From: Streptomyces sp. CCM_MD2014
Lineage (GTDB): Bacteria; Actinomycetota; Actinomycetes; Streptomycetales; Streptomycetaceae
DNA length: 64,000 nt
Direction: 5' to 3'
NCBI RefSeq assembly: GCF_000772045.1
Contig: NZ_CP009754.1
Coordinates: 744,001 to 808,000, forward strand
Shown here one piece after another: positions 46,815 to 55,071 of this stretch (positions are counted from its first letter, which is position 1; each line of letters opens with the position of its first letter). The position numbers were made by a program, and so were the translations under genes. Below the pieces are notes generated by a model. The model was not told the origin of the DNA and made no database searches. It saw only the letters and a program-made list of their open reading frames with translations.

Positions 46815-47822
46815 TCACGGGTACAGCGACGACTCCAGAGCGGCGACCGCTTCGGCAAGCCCCGACGGACGCGCCAGACCTGCCACCGGCCGGCCCGCCC
46901 ATCCGGGTCCCAGGGTGAGGACGACGGGCCGCCGCCGGGCTCCGCGCACGCCCCACTCCATGGCGGCCACGTGCTGGGCCAGCGGTCGGCTGGCGGTGGT
47001 GCGGGACTGCGCCCACAGTCCCACCGCGGCCGGCCCGGTCCTGCGCACCGCCGCGACGAGCGACTCGACGGGCAGCGCACCGCCGAACATCCGCACCGGG
47101 ATTCCTCGCTCCGTGAGTGCCGCCGACAGTACCTCCAGCGGCAGCGTGTGGTTCTCCCCGGGCACGCAGGCAAGCACCGTGGTGGCACCGGGGCGGTCCT
47201 CGACCGTGCGGGATGTGGCGCGTCGGAGCGCCCCCGACACGTGCCAGGACAGGAAGTGCTCGACCTCGACGTACTTCTCGCCGGACGTCTCCCACTTGCG
47301 ACCGACGGCCTGGAGCGTGGGCACGATCACCTCGGTCCAGGCGGCGACCAGCCCGTGTTCGGCGATTGCGGCGAGCAGCAGTTCGTCCAGGACGGCGGCG
47401 TCCAGGCGCAGGGCGGCTCTCGCGATCCCCCGGCACTCCTGTCGTACGTCGCCCAACTGCAGGCCGCTCCCCGCCCGGCTCCGACGCCCGGCGGAAGCAC
47501 GACGAGCCGCGTCGGCACCTCGGGGCCGGGCAGTCGCCGTCGGGGCCTCTTCACTGCGTGCGAGCCGTGCCGACTCGGCCGGTGGCAGTCCGGTCGCCGT
47601 CAAGGCGCACATCCGCTGCAGCCTCGCCACGTCCTGCGCCGTCCAGCGCCGGTGCCGTCCATTCGTGTGCGCGTCCGGTCCCAGCCCGTACCGGCGGTCC
47701 CACGTGCGGACCGTGGTGGGCGCCACGCCCAGACGCCGGGCCACCTCGCCGGTCGTCAACCCGCCCCGGCGCGGACCGCCCTCGTCGACCGGGGCGTCAC
47801 TGTCTCCCGTATGCGTGCTCAC
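46815..47822 (-). CDS. litR: LitR: MerR-family regulator with B12-binding domain (CarH-like photoreceptor repressor)
   Basis: 335 residues. MerR winged helix at about residues 20-85 (TTGEVARRLGVAPTTVRTWD, RRYGLGPDAHTNGRHRRWT). Helical bundle with the cobalamin-capping sequence W-x10-EH (KWETSGEKYVEVEHFLSWHV), then a B12-binding domain with the histidine in PGENHTLPLEVLSAAL. LitR/CarH proteins hold adenosyl-B12, bind DNA in the dark and release it in light. GTG 47822 is chosen; sequence further upstream is the operator region. Divergent from litS. Confidence 0.93.
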   Translation of the reverse strand: MSTHTGDSDAPVDEGGPRRGGLTTGEVARRLGVAPTTVRTWDRRYGLGPDAHTNGRHRRWTAQDVARLQRMCALTATGLPPAESARLARSEEAPTATARPRGADAARRASAGRRSRAGSGLQLGDVRQECRGIARAALRLDAAVLDELLLAAIAEHGLVAAWTEVIVPTLQAVGRKWETSGEKYVEVEHFLSWHVSGALRRATSRTVEDRPGATTVLACVPGENHTLPLEVLSAALTERGIPVRMFGGALPVESLVAAVRRTGPAAVGLWAQSRTTASRPLAQHVAAMEWGVRGARRRPVVLTLGPGWAGRPVAGLARPSGLAEAVAALESSLYP

Positions 47823-47835
47823 ACATCCACTATAC

Positions 47836-47876
47836 GACGCACAAACGACGCATGTTGCCTGCGTCGTTTGTGCGTC
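47836..47876. promoter_or_regulatory. LitR operator: 17-bp perfect inverted repeat
   Basis: GACGCACAAACGACGCA (47836-47852) and its exact complement (47860-47876) are separated by seven bases. Each arm contains an 11-bp spaced repeat of CGACGCA. It lies 14 bp upstream of the litR start and in the litR-litS divergent region, so it should control both. Confidence 0.8.
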
Positions 47877-47983
47877 CAACACTGGAGCGACGCACCCGTC
47901 AGCCACGCAGGGCAGACCGGAGACGTGCCGCTCGGCGAACGGCCCCTCCCGTCCCCGTACGGCGCACGGCAGGAGGAACGGCC

Positions 47984-48592
47984 ATGAACACGCGCACACG
48001 ACCGACCACCACCTTGCTCTCGCCCGTGGAGGAGACGCAGTACGAGGAGGAACTGGCTCAGGGCCTCGTCAAAGCCGACGAGGAGGCGTTCGCGGCCATC
48101 TACCGGCGCTGGGGATCACTCGTGCACACCATGGCCACCCGGTCCCTCGGCGACACTCACGAGGCCGAGGACGTGACCCAGCAGGTCTTCGTCGGCGCGT
48201 GGCGCGGGCGGCGCGGTTTCCGGCCCGAACGGGGCACACTCGGCGCCTGGCTCGTCGGCATCACGCGCCGGAAGATCGTCGACGCGCTGGCGGCCAGGAC
48301 ACGGCGCCTGTCCCTGGTCGAGTCGGCCGGACAGGAGGTCACGCCCGCCCGTCTCGTCCAGCCGGCACCGGACGAGGTACTCGACCGCGTACTGCTCGTG
48401 GAGGCCCTGTCCCGCTTGCCGCAGGCCCAGCGAGAGGTGCTGTGCATGGCTTTCTACGAGGACCTGACACAGGCCCAGATCGCGGAACGCACGGGGGTCC
48501 CCCTGGGCACGGTCAAGAGCCACGCCCGCCGCGGCCTGCATCGGCTGCGCACGGCAGTGGAGCCGGGCACCGCGCATGACCCATGCGTCTGA
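47984..48592 (+). CDS. litS: LitS: light-induced ECF sigma factor
   Basis: 202 residues. Region 2 (EEAFAAIYRRWGSLVHTMA, EDVTQQVFVGAWRGRRGF) and region 4 (LSRLPQAQREVLCMAFYED, LTQAQIAERTGVPLGTVKSH, ARRGLHRLR) are complete. AGGAGGAACGGCC precedes ATG. In S. coelicolor LitS is induced by light through LitR and drives carotenoid and photolyase genes. The promoter region overlaps the LitR operator about 110 bp upstream. Confidence 0.94.
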   Translation: MNTRTRPTTTLLSPVEETQYEEELAQGLVKADEEAFAAIYRRWGSLVHTMATRSLGDTHEAEDVTQQVFVGAWRGRRGFRPERGTLGAWLVGITRRKIVDALAARTRRLSLVESAGQEVTPARLVQPAPDEVLDRVLLVEALSRLPQAQREVLCMAFYEDLTQAQIAERTGVPLGTVKSHARRGLHRLRTAVEPGTAHDPCV

Positions 48593-48697
48593 ACAGGTGG
48601 AGCGGAGACGCACGGGCGCATCCACGACCCCGGTCACCCGCGAAACACCTCTGAGACTGCCCAGCGGGCGGAAACTCCCCACGAAGGAATGATCCAC

Positions 48698-49492
48698 ATG
48701 ACTTCCCGGACCACCATCGCCGTCGCCGCCTCGGCCGGGACCTGTGCCCTGGCCCTCGGCCTGACCGCACCCGCCGCCATGGCTGCTCCCGGACAGGCGC
48801 AGGACACGGGCCTGGTGTCCGTCTTCCACGGCATCCCCGGCATGACGGTCGACGTCTACGCCAACGGCGACGAACTGCTCAGCGACTTCGAACCCGGCAC
48901 GGTGACCGATCCGCGGTCCCTCGACGCGGGGACCTACGACATCGAGGTCTTCGAGGCCGGTCAGGATCCCGACGGCACACCGGCCCTCGAGAAGGAGGTG
49001 AAGGTGACCGAAGGGGGCAACGCGACCGTCGCCGCCCATCTTTCGACCGACGGCGAGCCCCGGCTGACGACGTTCACCAATGACGTCTCGAAGACGGACG
49101 CCGGCAAGGCGCGCCTCACGGTGCGCCACGTCGCGGCCGCGCCCGCCGTGGACGTACGGGCAGGCGGGCAGCCCCTCTTCACCGACCTGGCGAACCCCGA
49201 CGAGGACACCGCGTCCGTCGACGCGGGCACCGTGAACGCCGACGTCGTGCTCGCCGGCACGGACACCGTGGCCATCGGGCCGGCCGAACTGGATCTCAAG
49301 GAGGGCACGACCAACGTCGTCTACGCCTGGGGCAGCGCCGAGGACAAGAATCTGGCGCTGGCCGCCCAGACCCTCAGTGGCATGGAATCGGCGCCCAACG
49401 CGGCTCACCCGGGCGGCAACGGTGCGGCAGCAACCCCGAACTCGTCCGACCACTGGCAGGCATGGGCCGCGATGCCGGGGCGATCGCGCTGA
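48698..49492 (+). CDS. secreted DUF4397 protein
   Basis: 264 residues. Signal peptide (TTIAVAASAGTCALALGLTA, cut near AMAAPGQ) and two DUF4397 beta-sandwich repeats (VSVFHGIPGMTVDVYANGDEL and LTVRHVAAAPAVDVRAGGQPL). ATG 48698 has GAAGGA upstream. The C-terminus in this frame ends with an unusual MPGRSR; a neighbouring frame encodes a hydrophobic segment that looks like the missing membrane anchor (see findings). Function unknown; DUF4397 proteins are often surface-anchored. It lies between litS and the anti-sigma-like gene. Confidence 0.88.
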   Translation: MTSRTTIAVAASAGTCALALGLTAPAAMAAPGQAQDTGLVSVFHGIPGMTVDVYANGDELLSDFEPGTVTDPRSLDAGTYDIEVFEAGQDPDGTPALEKEVKVTEGGNATVAAHLSTDGEPRLTTFTNDVSKTDAGKARLTVRHVAAAPAVDVRAGGQPLFTDLANPDEDTASVDAGTVNADVVLAGTDTVAIGPAELDLKEGTTNVVYAWGSAEDKNLALAAQTLSGMESAPNAAHPGGNGAAATPNSSDHWQAWAAMPGRSR

Positions 49493-49831
49493 CCGGCGTC
49501 CTGGTGGGCCACCGAGCCAACGGCCAGCGGGGCGGACACCGTGCGATCGACTGACCGGGCCGGCGACGGCGGCTGGCCGCACGGACAGCCGCCGTCGCCG
49601 CCTCCGGCCGGAGGGTCGCCACCCGACACCGCAGTCACGGAGGCATCGCCCGACCGCGGCGGCCCCCGTCCTCACACGGATCATGTGTGCGCCGCCATTC
49701 GAGTCCGTGCGCGGACGCTACCCCGACTTCTCGTCGTCACCGCGGAGCCGGCGCGCGAGTGACCATGCCCCGCCCACGCCAGAGCGGCGTGTACGGGATG
49801 GACGACGAAGCCCGAGACACAGGAGAGCGCA
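49493..49831. other. 339-bp region without a clear gene
   Basis: The first 60 bp hold the possible frameshifted tail of the DUF4397 gene. The rest has no convincing frame or ribosome binding site until AGGAGA at about 49821, which serves the anti-sigma-like gene. Confidence 0.5.
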
Positions 49832-50233
49832 GTGGGTCACGTGCACCCGTCGCACCTGGTGGAGCTCGCACTCGGTCACACGAGTGGCGACGCGGACGTC
49901 GGCGCCTTGCGGCATGCCGCGTCATGCCCACGCTGCGGCGAGGAACTGCTGCGGTTGACCCGCGTGGTGACCGCTGCGCGCGGCGCGGAAGCATCGGACC
50001 TGCCAGTGGCTCCGCCCGAGCGCGTGTGGCAGCGCATCGCCCTCGAAGTACCCAAGAAGACCGACGGGCGGCCCCCTCTTCGGGAACATCCCGCTCACGG
50101 GCCCGCCGACGAGAAGACTCGCAGGTGCCGGCGCCGGTGGACGGACCGCGTGGGCCAGGGCCTCCTGGGACTGGCTCTGGCTGCCGCCCTTCTGCTCCGG
50201 CGGTGGCTGATCAGGGCCCGTTCGGGGGGCTGA
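49832..50233 (+). CDS. putative membrane anti-sigma factor (zinc-finger type)
   Basis: 133 residues. HPSHLVELALGHTSGDADV, then an H-x3-C-x2-C sequence (HAASCPRCGEELLRL) as in zinc-binding anti-sigma domains, a linker containing VWQRIALEVPKK, and one transmembrane helix near the end (GQGLLGLALAAALLLRRWLI). GTG 49832 has AGGAGA upstream. It is the only anti-sigma candidate near litS and on the same strand, so LitS is its probable partner; this is inference. Confidence 0.78.
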   Translation: MGHVHPSHLVELALGHTSGDADVGALRHAASCPRCGEELLRLTRVVTAARGAEASDLPVAPPERVWQRIALEVPKKTDGRPPLREHPAHGPADEKTRRCRRRWTDRVGQGLLGLALAAALLLRRWLIRARSGG

Positions 50234-50338
50234 TCGGGAGTCCGACGCTGAGGCGGGACGCATGTGGTGAGCGACGTCATGAATCCCACCTTTCTCCGCA
50301 TCCGCCCGCACGTGGCGGCCCGTTGCCGGCGGCGGGGT

Positions 50339-50779
50339 TCAGGACGGCAGTTTCAGTCCGTACAGGGTGCGTCCGCCGACCAGCTCCCGGCCGGTGACCA
50401 GTTCCGGCTCGACGCGCACGAAGACCTCCACGGGCCAGGGCACCCAGGAACGGGGACCGGTGCGGATCAGTTGCTCGTGTTCCTCGGGATCGGTGACCAC
50501 CGAGGCGAGGCCGGTGACGACGACGCTCCAGCCGGAGTGCGTCGCGGTGTCGACTTCGTCGGCCTCGAAAGCGACTACGACGCCGTCGATGGCGCGGACC
50601 AGCTCCGAGGCGGCCGACGTGCGCAACAGCACGGCACCGCTCTCCTCCAGGAGGAAGTTGACCGGCAGGACGGCGGGCAGGGCGTCGCGGGTGTGCACGA
50701 TCCGGCCCACGGACGCGTCGGCCAGCCGCTGCAGGCTTTCCTGCCGGCTCAACTCGCGGAATCCGTCGTTGCGGTACAT
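50339..50779 (-). CDS. pyridoxamine 5-prime-phosphate oxidase-fold protein
   Basis: 146 residues, one split-barrel domain (QRLADASVGRIVHTRDALPA, VLPVNFLLEESGAVLLRT, VVAFEADEVDTATHSGWSVV). It lacks the helix-turn-helix of the related proteins at 5827 and 17448. Such proteins bind FMN or F420; Rv0080 is a DosR-regulon relative. The ATG at 50779 matches the usual family start although the ribosome binding site is weak. A box-like sequence AGGGCCGACAGTCCC (50851-50865) is 72 bp upstream. Confidence 0.87.
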   Translation of the reverse strand: MYRNDGFRELSRQESLQRLADASVGRIVHTRDALPAVLPVNFLLEESGAVLLRTSAASELVRAIDGVVVAFEADEVDTATHSGWSVVVTGLASVVTDPEEHEQLIRTGPRSWVPWPVEVFVRVEPELVTGRELVGGRTLYGLKLPS

Positions 50780-50850
50780 CAGTCGGTCGTCTTTCCGTGT
50801 GTCGTCCGGTGCGGGGACTCCCATCCTCAACGAGGTGAGCGGCGGTGGCG

Positions 50851-50893
50851 AGGGCCGACAGTCCCTGATCTGTCGCAGGACGACCTTCGTCCC
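50851..50893. promoter_or_regulatory. weak DevR/OsdR-like box and adjacent palindrome
   Basis: AGGGCCGACAGTCCC at 50851-50865 matches the box with two mismatches. GGACG-ACCTT-CGTCC at 50878-50892 is a perfect short inverted repeat. Both are upstream of the PPOx gene. Confidence 0.4.
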
Positions 50894-50956
50894 AATGAGG
50901 GGTCTGAGGGGCCGTTTCGCCCGCGGCACGCGCTGAACCGTGTGGGCCGTATCTAC

Positions 50957-51475
50957 TCACGAACGCTGTGCACGGTGTGTCATGGCACCAAGCTCCTTCG
51001 CCACACCCGCCGCCCAGTGCTCGATTGCGGCGAAGTCGCGGAAGTCACCGCCCTTGCCGTCGCGAAGGATCATGCGGGCGATGCGGCCTTGCGCGCCTTC
51101 GGTGAGGCAACCGCCGAAGGTGACATGCCCGCGGGCGTCGAGCCTGGCCATGGCCCTCTTGACCCCCGGCACGGGCGGAATGTCCCGCTGCGAGGCCGTC
51201 GAGTCGAGCGGCCCGGAGCTGAAGAACCACACCGGCCGGTGCGCCAGAGCTCCGCGGTGCCGCCGTACGAAGCGCCTGGCGTCCTTGTGCCAGCGCCCGG
51301 CGTACAGGGCTCCGCCGACCACCACAGCCTCATAGCGGTCCAGCTCCGTCACCGACCGGGCGGGCAGCACCTCGGCCGTGATCCCCGTCGTCCGCAGCAC
51401 CTCCGCCACGGTCTCGGCGATCTCCTGCGTCGATCCGTTGGCCGTCCCGTGGGCGACCAGCACCTTCTGCTCCAT
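50957..51475 (-). CDS. flavodoxin-domain protein (HemG/menaquinone-dependent protoporphyrinogen oxidase-like)
   Basis: 172 residues. Flavodoxin fold with the FMN phosphate loop VLVAHGTANGSTQEIAETVA, then VVVGGALYAGRWHKDARRF and VWFFSSGPLDSTA. HemG-like proteins use FMN; a haem role is not proven. It begins 17 bp after the CBS-BON gene, so it is the distal gene of that operon. Confidence 0.9.
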   Translation of the reverse strand: MEQKVLVAHGTANGSTQEIAETVAEVLRTTGITAEVLPARSVTELDRYEAVVVGGALYAGRWHKDARRFVRRHRGALAHRPVWFFSSGPLDSTASQRDIPPVPGVKRAMARLDARGHVTFGGCLTEGAQGRIARMILRDGKGGDFRDFAAIEHWAAGVAKELGAMTHRAQRS

Positions 51476-51491
51476 GGTGGTCCGCCTCCTC

Positions 51492-52223
51492 TCACAAGCG
51501 CCGCAGCCAGTCGTCCGCGACGCCTCCCGGCAGGCGCGCGTCGTCCCGGAACTCGGAGTCGTCGAAGCGGTGGGTGAGCCTGTCCACGACGTCGACGACT
51601 CCGTCGGTCCTGCGGGTCATGGCCACCGCTATCTCGGTTTCGCTCTTCCGTTCCAGCTGCCCTTCCAGCGTGACGACTCCCTCCGTGACGGTGACGTCGA
51701 CGCTGCCGTTGACCAGCCACAGTCCGCGTTGCAGCACCTCGTGAATCACTTCCTCGCGGATCTCCGCGTCGGGTCGCAGGAAGGTCCGCAGCAGGTCGTG
51801 CCGGGTGACGATGCCGACCAGGCGGTCGTCCTCGTCGAGTACCGGGAGCCGGTTCACTCGGTGCTCGACCATGGTGCGGGCTGCCTCCACAATGGTGTCC
51901 TCGGCGTGCACGCTGACGGCGGGAGCGGTCATCAGGCGGCCGGCCGTGCGCGCCCGGGCCTTGGCCGCCTGCCGACGGGCGCGGGGTGTCAGCCGTGCGA
52001 GGCGGAACCGCGGGGGCGGCTCGTAGGCGAGCGGCGTCGCGGCCTGGTGGAGCATCAGGTCCGTTTCGGAGACGACGCCGATGACGTGCTGGTCGTCGTC
52101 CACCACGGGCAGTCCGCTGACGCGGTGTTCCGAGAGCAGCCCGGCGACGGCCTTGAAGGGGGTGCCGTACTCGGCGCGGATCACCTGGGTGGTCATCACG
52201 GAGCCGACCTTCTGGTTCCTCAT
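51492..52223 (-). CDS. CBS-CBS-BON domain protein
   Basis: 243 residues. CBS 1 (VGSVMTTQVIRAEYGTPFKA, VSGLPVVDDDQHVIGVVSET), a basic linker (ARLTPRARRQAAKARARTAG), CBS 2 (LMTAPAVSVHAEDTIVEAA, VNRLPVLDEDDRLVGIVTRH) and BON (DVTVTEGVVTLEGQLERKSE). Probably an adenine-nucleotide-sensing protein as in Hrp1. It lies 13 bp after the broken acyl-CoA ligase gene and 17 bp before the flavodoxin gene, in one operon. Confidence 0.93.
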   Translation of the reverse strand: MRNQKVGSVMTTQVIRAEYGTPFKAVAGLLSEHRVSGLPVVDDDQHVIGVVSETDLMLHQAATPLAYEPPPRFRLARLTPRARRQAAKARARTAGRLMTAPAVSVHAEDTIVEAARTMVEHRVNRLPVLDEDDRLVGIVTRHDLLRTFLRPDAEIREEVIHEVLQRGLWLVNGSVDVTVTEGVVTLEGQLERKSETEIAVAMTRRTDGVVDVVDRLTHRFDDSEFRDDARLPGGVADDWLRRL

Positions 52224-52235
52224 GTCTGTTCCTCC

Positions 52236-54924
52236 TCAGCGCAGTCGGCGCAGATAGGGGTCCTGCGGCCGACGGGGCAGCAGGCGTATCCGCGCGTCGA
52301 GAACGGTGATCCCGCCGGGTGTGGCGAGGACCGGGTTGAAATCGGCTTCGGCGAGCTGCGGCAGGTCCACGGCCATCCGGGACAGCCGGTGGAGTACCTG
52401 TTCCAGCGCCTCCAGGTCGACGGGGCCGCCGCCCTGCGTGCCGAAGAGCAGGGGGGCGCAGCGCGGGGCGGTGATCAGGTCGTGCACGTCCTGTCCGGTG
52501 AGCGGGGCGAGGCGGGCGGCGTGGTCGGCGAGCACCTCGGTCGCCGTGCCCCCCAGGCCGAAGACGACGAGGGGGCCGAAGACGCCGTCCTGGACGACGC
52601 CGGCGAACAGCTCGGTGCCGCGGGGTGCGAGGGGCTGGACGACGACTCCGGTCATGAGTCCTTCGAAGCGGGTGCGCAGGTCCTGGAAGGCCGTGCGTAC
52701 TTGGGCCTCGTCACGCAGGTCGAGGTGTACGGCGTGCTGGAGGCTCTTGTGCACGAGTCCGGGCCAGTGTGCCTTGAGGACCACTCGGCCGTCGGTGCCG
52801 CGCAGGCGCTCGGCGGCGCGTACGGCGTCGTCCTCGGTCTCGGCCCAGGCCCAGGGCTGCTGCGGGATGCCGTAGCAGGAGAGGAGTTCGGCGCAGGCAC
52901 GCGGGTCCAGCCAGCCTCCTTCCGGTCGCCGGCCGAGGAAGTCGTTGGCCAGGGCGTGCGCGCGGGAGGTGTCGATGCCGTCCGGGTCCGGCACCGTGCC
53001 GACGGGCCGGGCGAGCCAGGCGGCCCGTCGGGCGGCGTGGGCCAGCGCCCGTGCCGCCGCCTGCGGTTCGGCGTACGAGGAGATCGCCTCGCCGTCGGGG
53101 ACGGGCAGCAGGGTGACCGGCAAGTCCTGTTCCAGGCTTACGACGATGACGGGCTTGGCCCGGCGGCCGGGACCCCGGGTGACGGCCCGGACCAGGTCGT
53201 CGCCCGTCGCGGCGGCGACCGCGGTGGGGACGAGGGCCACCAGGACCGCGTCGACGGACGGGTGACCCGCGAGCCGCTCGACGCAGGTGTGCAACGCGTC
53301 CTCGGTCACGGCGGCGGTGGCGTCCACGGGATTGCCGGCGCTCGCTCCGGCGGGCAGCGCGGCGAGCAGGTGGTCGGCCAGTCCGGGGCTGGGCGGGTTG
53401 AGGGTCAGGCCGGCTTCGGCACAGGCGTCGGCGGCCAGGACTCCCGCGCCGCCGGCGTTCGTGAGCACGGCGACGCGGGGGCCGGCCGGCAGGGGCTGTG
53501 CGTGCAGCAGGGCCGCCGCTTCCAGCAGCTCGCCGACGGAGCGGGTCGCGGTGACGCCTGCCTGGGTGAACAGTGCCTGGCGGGTCATCGTGCCGGTGGC
53601 CGCGGCTGCGGTGTGCGAGGCGGCGGCCGGCGTCGGTGCGGCCGGCGTCGACGGTCAGTACCGGCATGCGCCGGGTGACGCGTCGGGCGGTGCGGGAGAA
53701 GGCCCGCGGGTTGCCGAAGGACTCCAGGTGGAGCAGGGCGAGGTCGGTGTGGCCGTCACTCTCCCACCACTGGAGGAGGTCGTTGCCGCTGACGTCGTAC
53801 TTGTCGCCGAGCGAGGCGAACGTGGAGACGCCGATGCCCAGCCGGGACAGTCCCTCCAGCAGGGCGATGCCGATGCCGCCGGACTGCACGGCGACCCCCG
53901 CGGTCCCGGCGCGGGGGTGTGCGGCGGCGAAGGTGGCGTCGAAACGGTACCCGGGGCCGGTGTTGGCCACGCCGAGGCAGTTGGGGCCGACCATGCGCAT
54001 CCCGTGGGTTCGGCAGGCGGTGAGCAGGCCCTCGGACTGCTCCGTGTCCAGTCCGGCGGAGACCACGACGAGGGCGCGTACGCCCGCCTTGCCGCACTCC
54101 TCGGCGACGGTCGGCACGGTCGCGGCCGGGCTCGCCACGACGACCAGGTCGGGGGCGACGGGAAGGGCGTCGACGGAGGGGTAGGACGGTACGCCGAGAA
54201 TGGCGGTGGTGGCGGGGTTGACCGCGAACAGGCGGCCGGTGAAGCCGTCCTCGTGAAGGTGGTGCAGCAGGGCGCGTCCCACCGAGCCGGGACGGCGGCC
54301 GGCCCCGACGACGGCGATGGACCGCGGCTTCAGCAGTGGCTCGAGGCTGGCCACGTCGGCGGTCCGTCCCCGGGCCTCCGAGGCCGTCAGGTAGGTGTCG
54401 TCGACGTGCAGGTCGATGGTGCAGTGCACCTCGGGGCCGTCGAAGTGCCGGGTCGCGGTGAGGCCGAGGTCGGCGAAGAGCCGCAGTACCTCGTGGTTGT
54501 CGCTGAGGGCGTCGGCGGTGAAGGCGGTGATGCCGTCGGTCCGGGCGGCCGAGACGAGGTGCTCGACGAGCAGGGTTCCCACGCCCCGGTGGTGCAGGCC
54601 GTCGGCGACCGCGACGGCGAGTTCGGCGGTGTGCGGCGCGTCGTCGGCGGCGTGGTACTCGGCGAGGCCGATGACCTGTCCGGCGCGTTCGGCGAGCAGG
54701 GCCCGGTGCCCGGTCCGGGCCGGCGCGCACACGGTGTCCACGGCCGGGCCGGCGGAGCGGGAGCCGGCTGAGAAGAAGCGCAGGCGGCGGTTGTCCGTTG
54801 ACATCTCCGCGTAGAGCCCCTCCAGTTGGTCGTGGTCGCCGGGCTCGACGGGGCGGATGCAGACGGTGGTGCCGTCCGTGAGCAGCGCGTGGACTGCGGG
54901 GCGGTGTGGCGTGTCGTCCTTCAT
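52236..54924 (-). pseudogene. GNAT acetyltransferase / NDP-forming acyl-CoA ligase fusion, frameshifted
   Basis: The 5-prime frame from ATG 54924 (AAGGAGAACCGCC upstream) encodes a GNAT domain (RPVEPGDHDQLEGLYAEM, VAVADGLHHRGVGTLLVEHL), then the CoA-binding part (LKPRSIAVVGAGRRPGSVGR, GPNCLGVANTGPGYRFDATF, AVQSGGIGIALLEGLSRLGI). Near 53616-53630 the frame shifts; the 3-prime part (RVAVLTNAGGAGVLAADACA, ATP-grasp LKAHWPGLVHKSLQHAVHLD, to 52236) continues in another frame. The join is in the conserved region before MTRQALF. The intact protein would be about 895 residues, like actinobacterial protein lysine acetyltransferase / acetate-CoA ligase fusions. The GNAT half may still be made. Confidence 0.85.
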
Positions 54925-54994
54925 GGCGGTTCTCCTTCGAGCCGCTCGGGTCCTTGGCCTGTCGAGCGTCTGTCACGACGTCGGTCGCGCCCAG

Positions 54995-55032
54995 GGACCG
55001 ACCGGGGGTGCCCGCAGGGCCGGTCGGTCCCC
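54995..55032. promoter_or_regulatory. 12-bp perfect inverted repeat made of box half-sites
   Basis: GGGACCGACCGG (54995-55006) and CCGGTCGGTCCC (55021-55032) are perfect inverted repeats with a 14-nt spacer. It lies between the type A USP stop and the acyl-CoA ligase start. It could be a terminator/attenuator or a double operator, since each arm contains the GGGACC half-site. Confidence 0.5.
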
Positions 55033-55071
55033 GGTCTCCCGCCGGTCGTCCCGGGCGGCGTCTCCGGGCGG

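Noticed and set aside
45073..48579. Very long plus-strand open frame through litQ and litR into litS
   Set aside because: It runs antisense to litQ and litR and out of frame in litS; the real genes have motifs and ribosome binding sites.
53600..53640. Programmed frameshifting in the acyl-CoA ligase gene
   Set aside because: There is no slippery heptamer with a downstream structure that I can recognise; mutation or sequencing error in a GC run is simpler.
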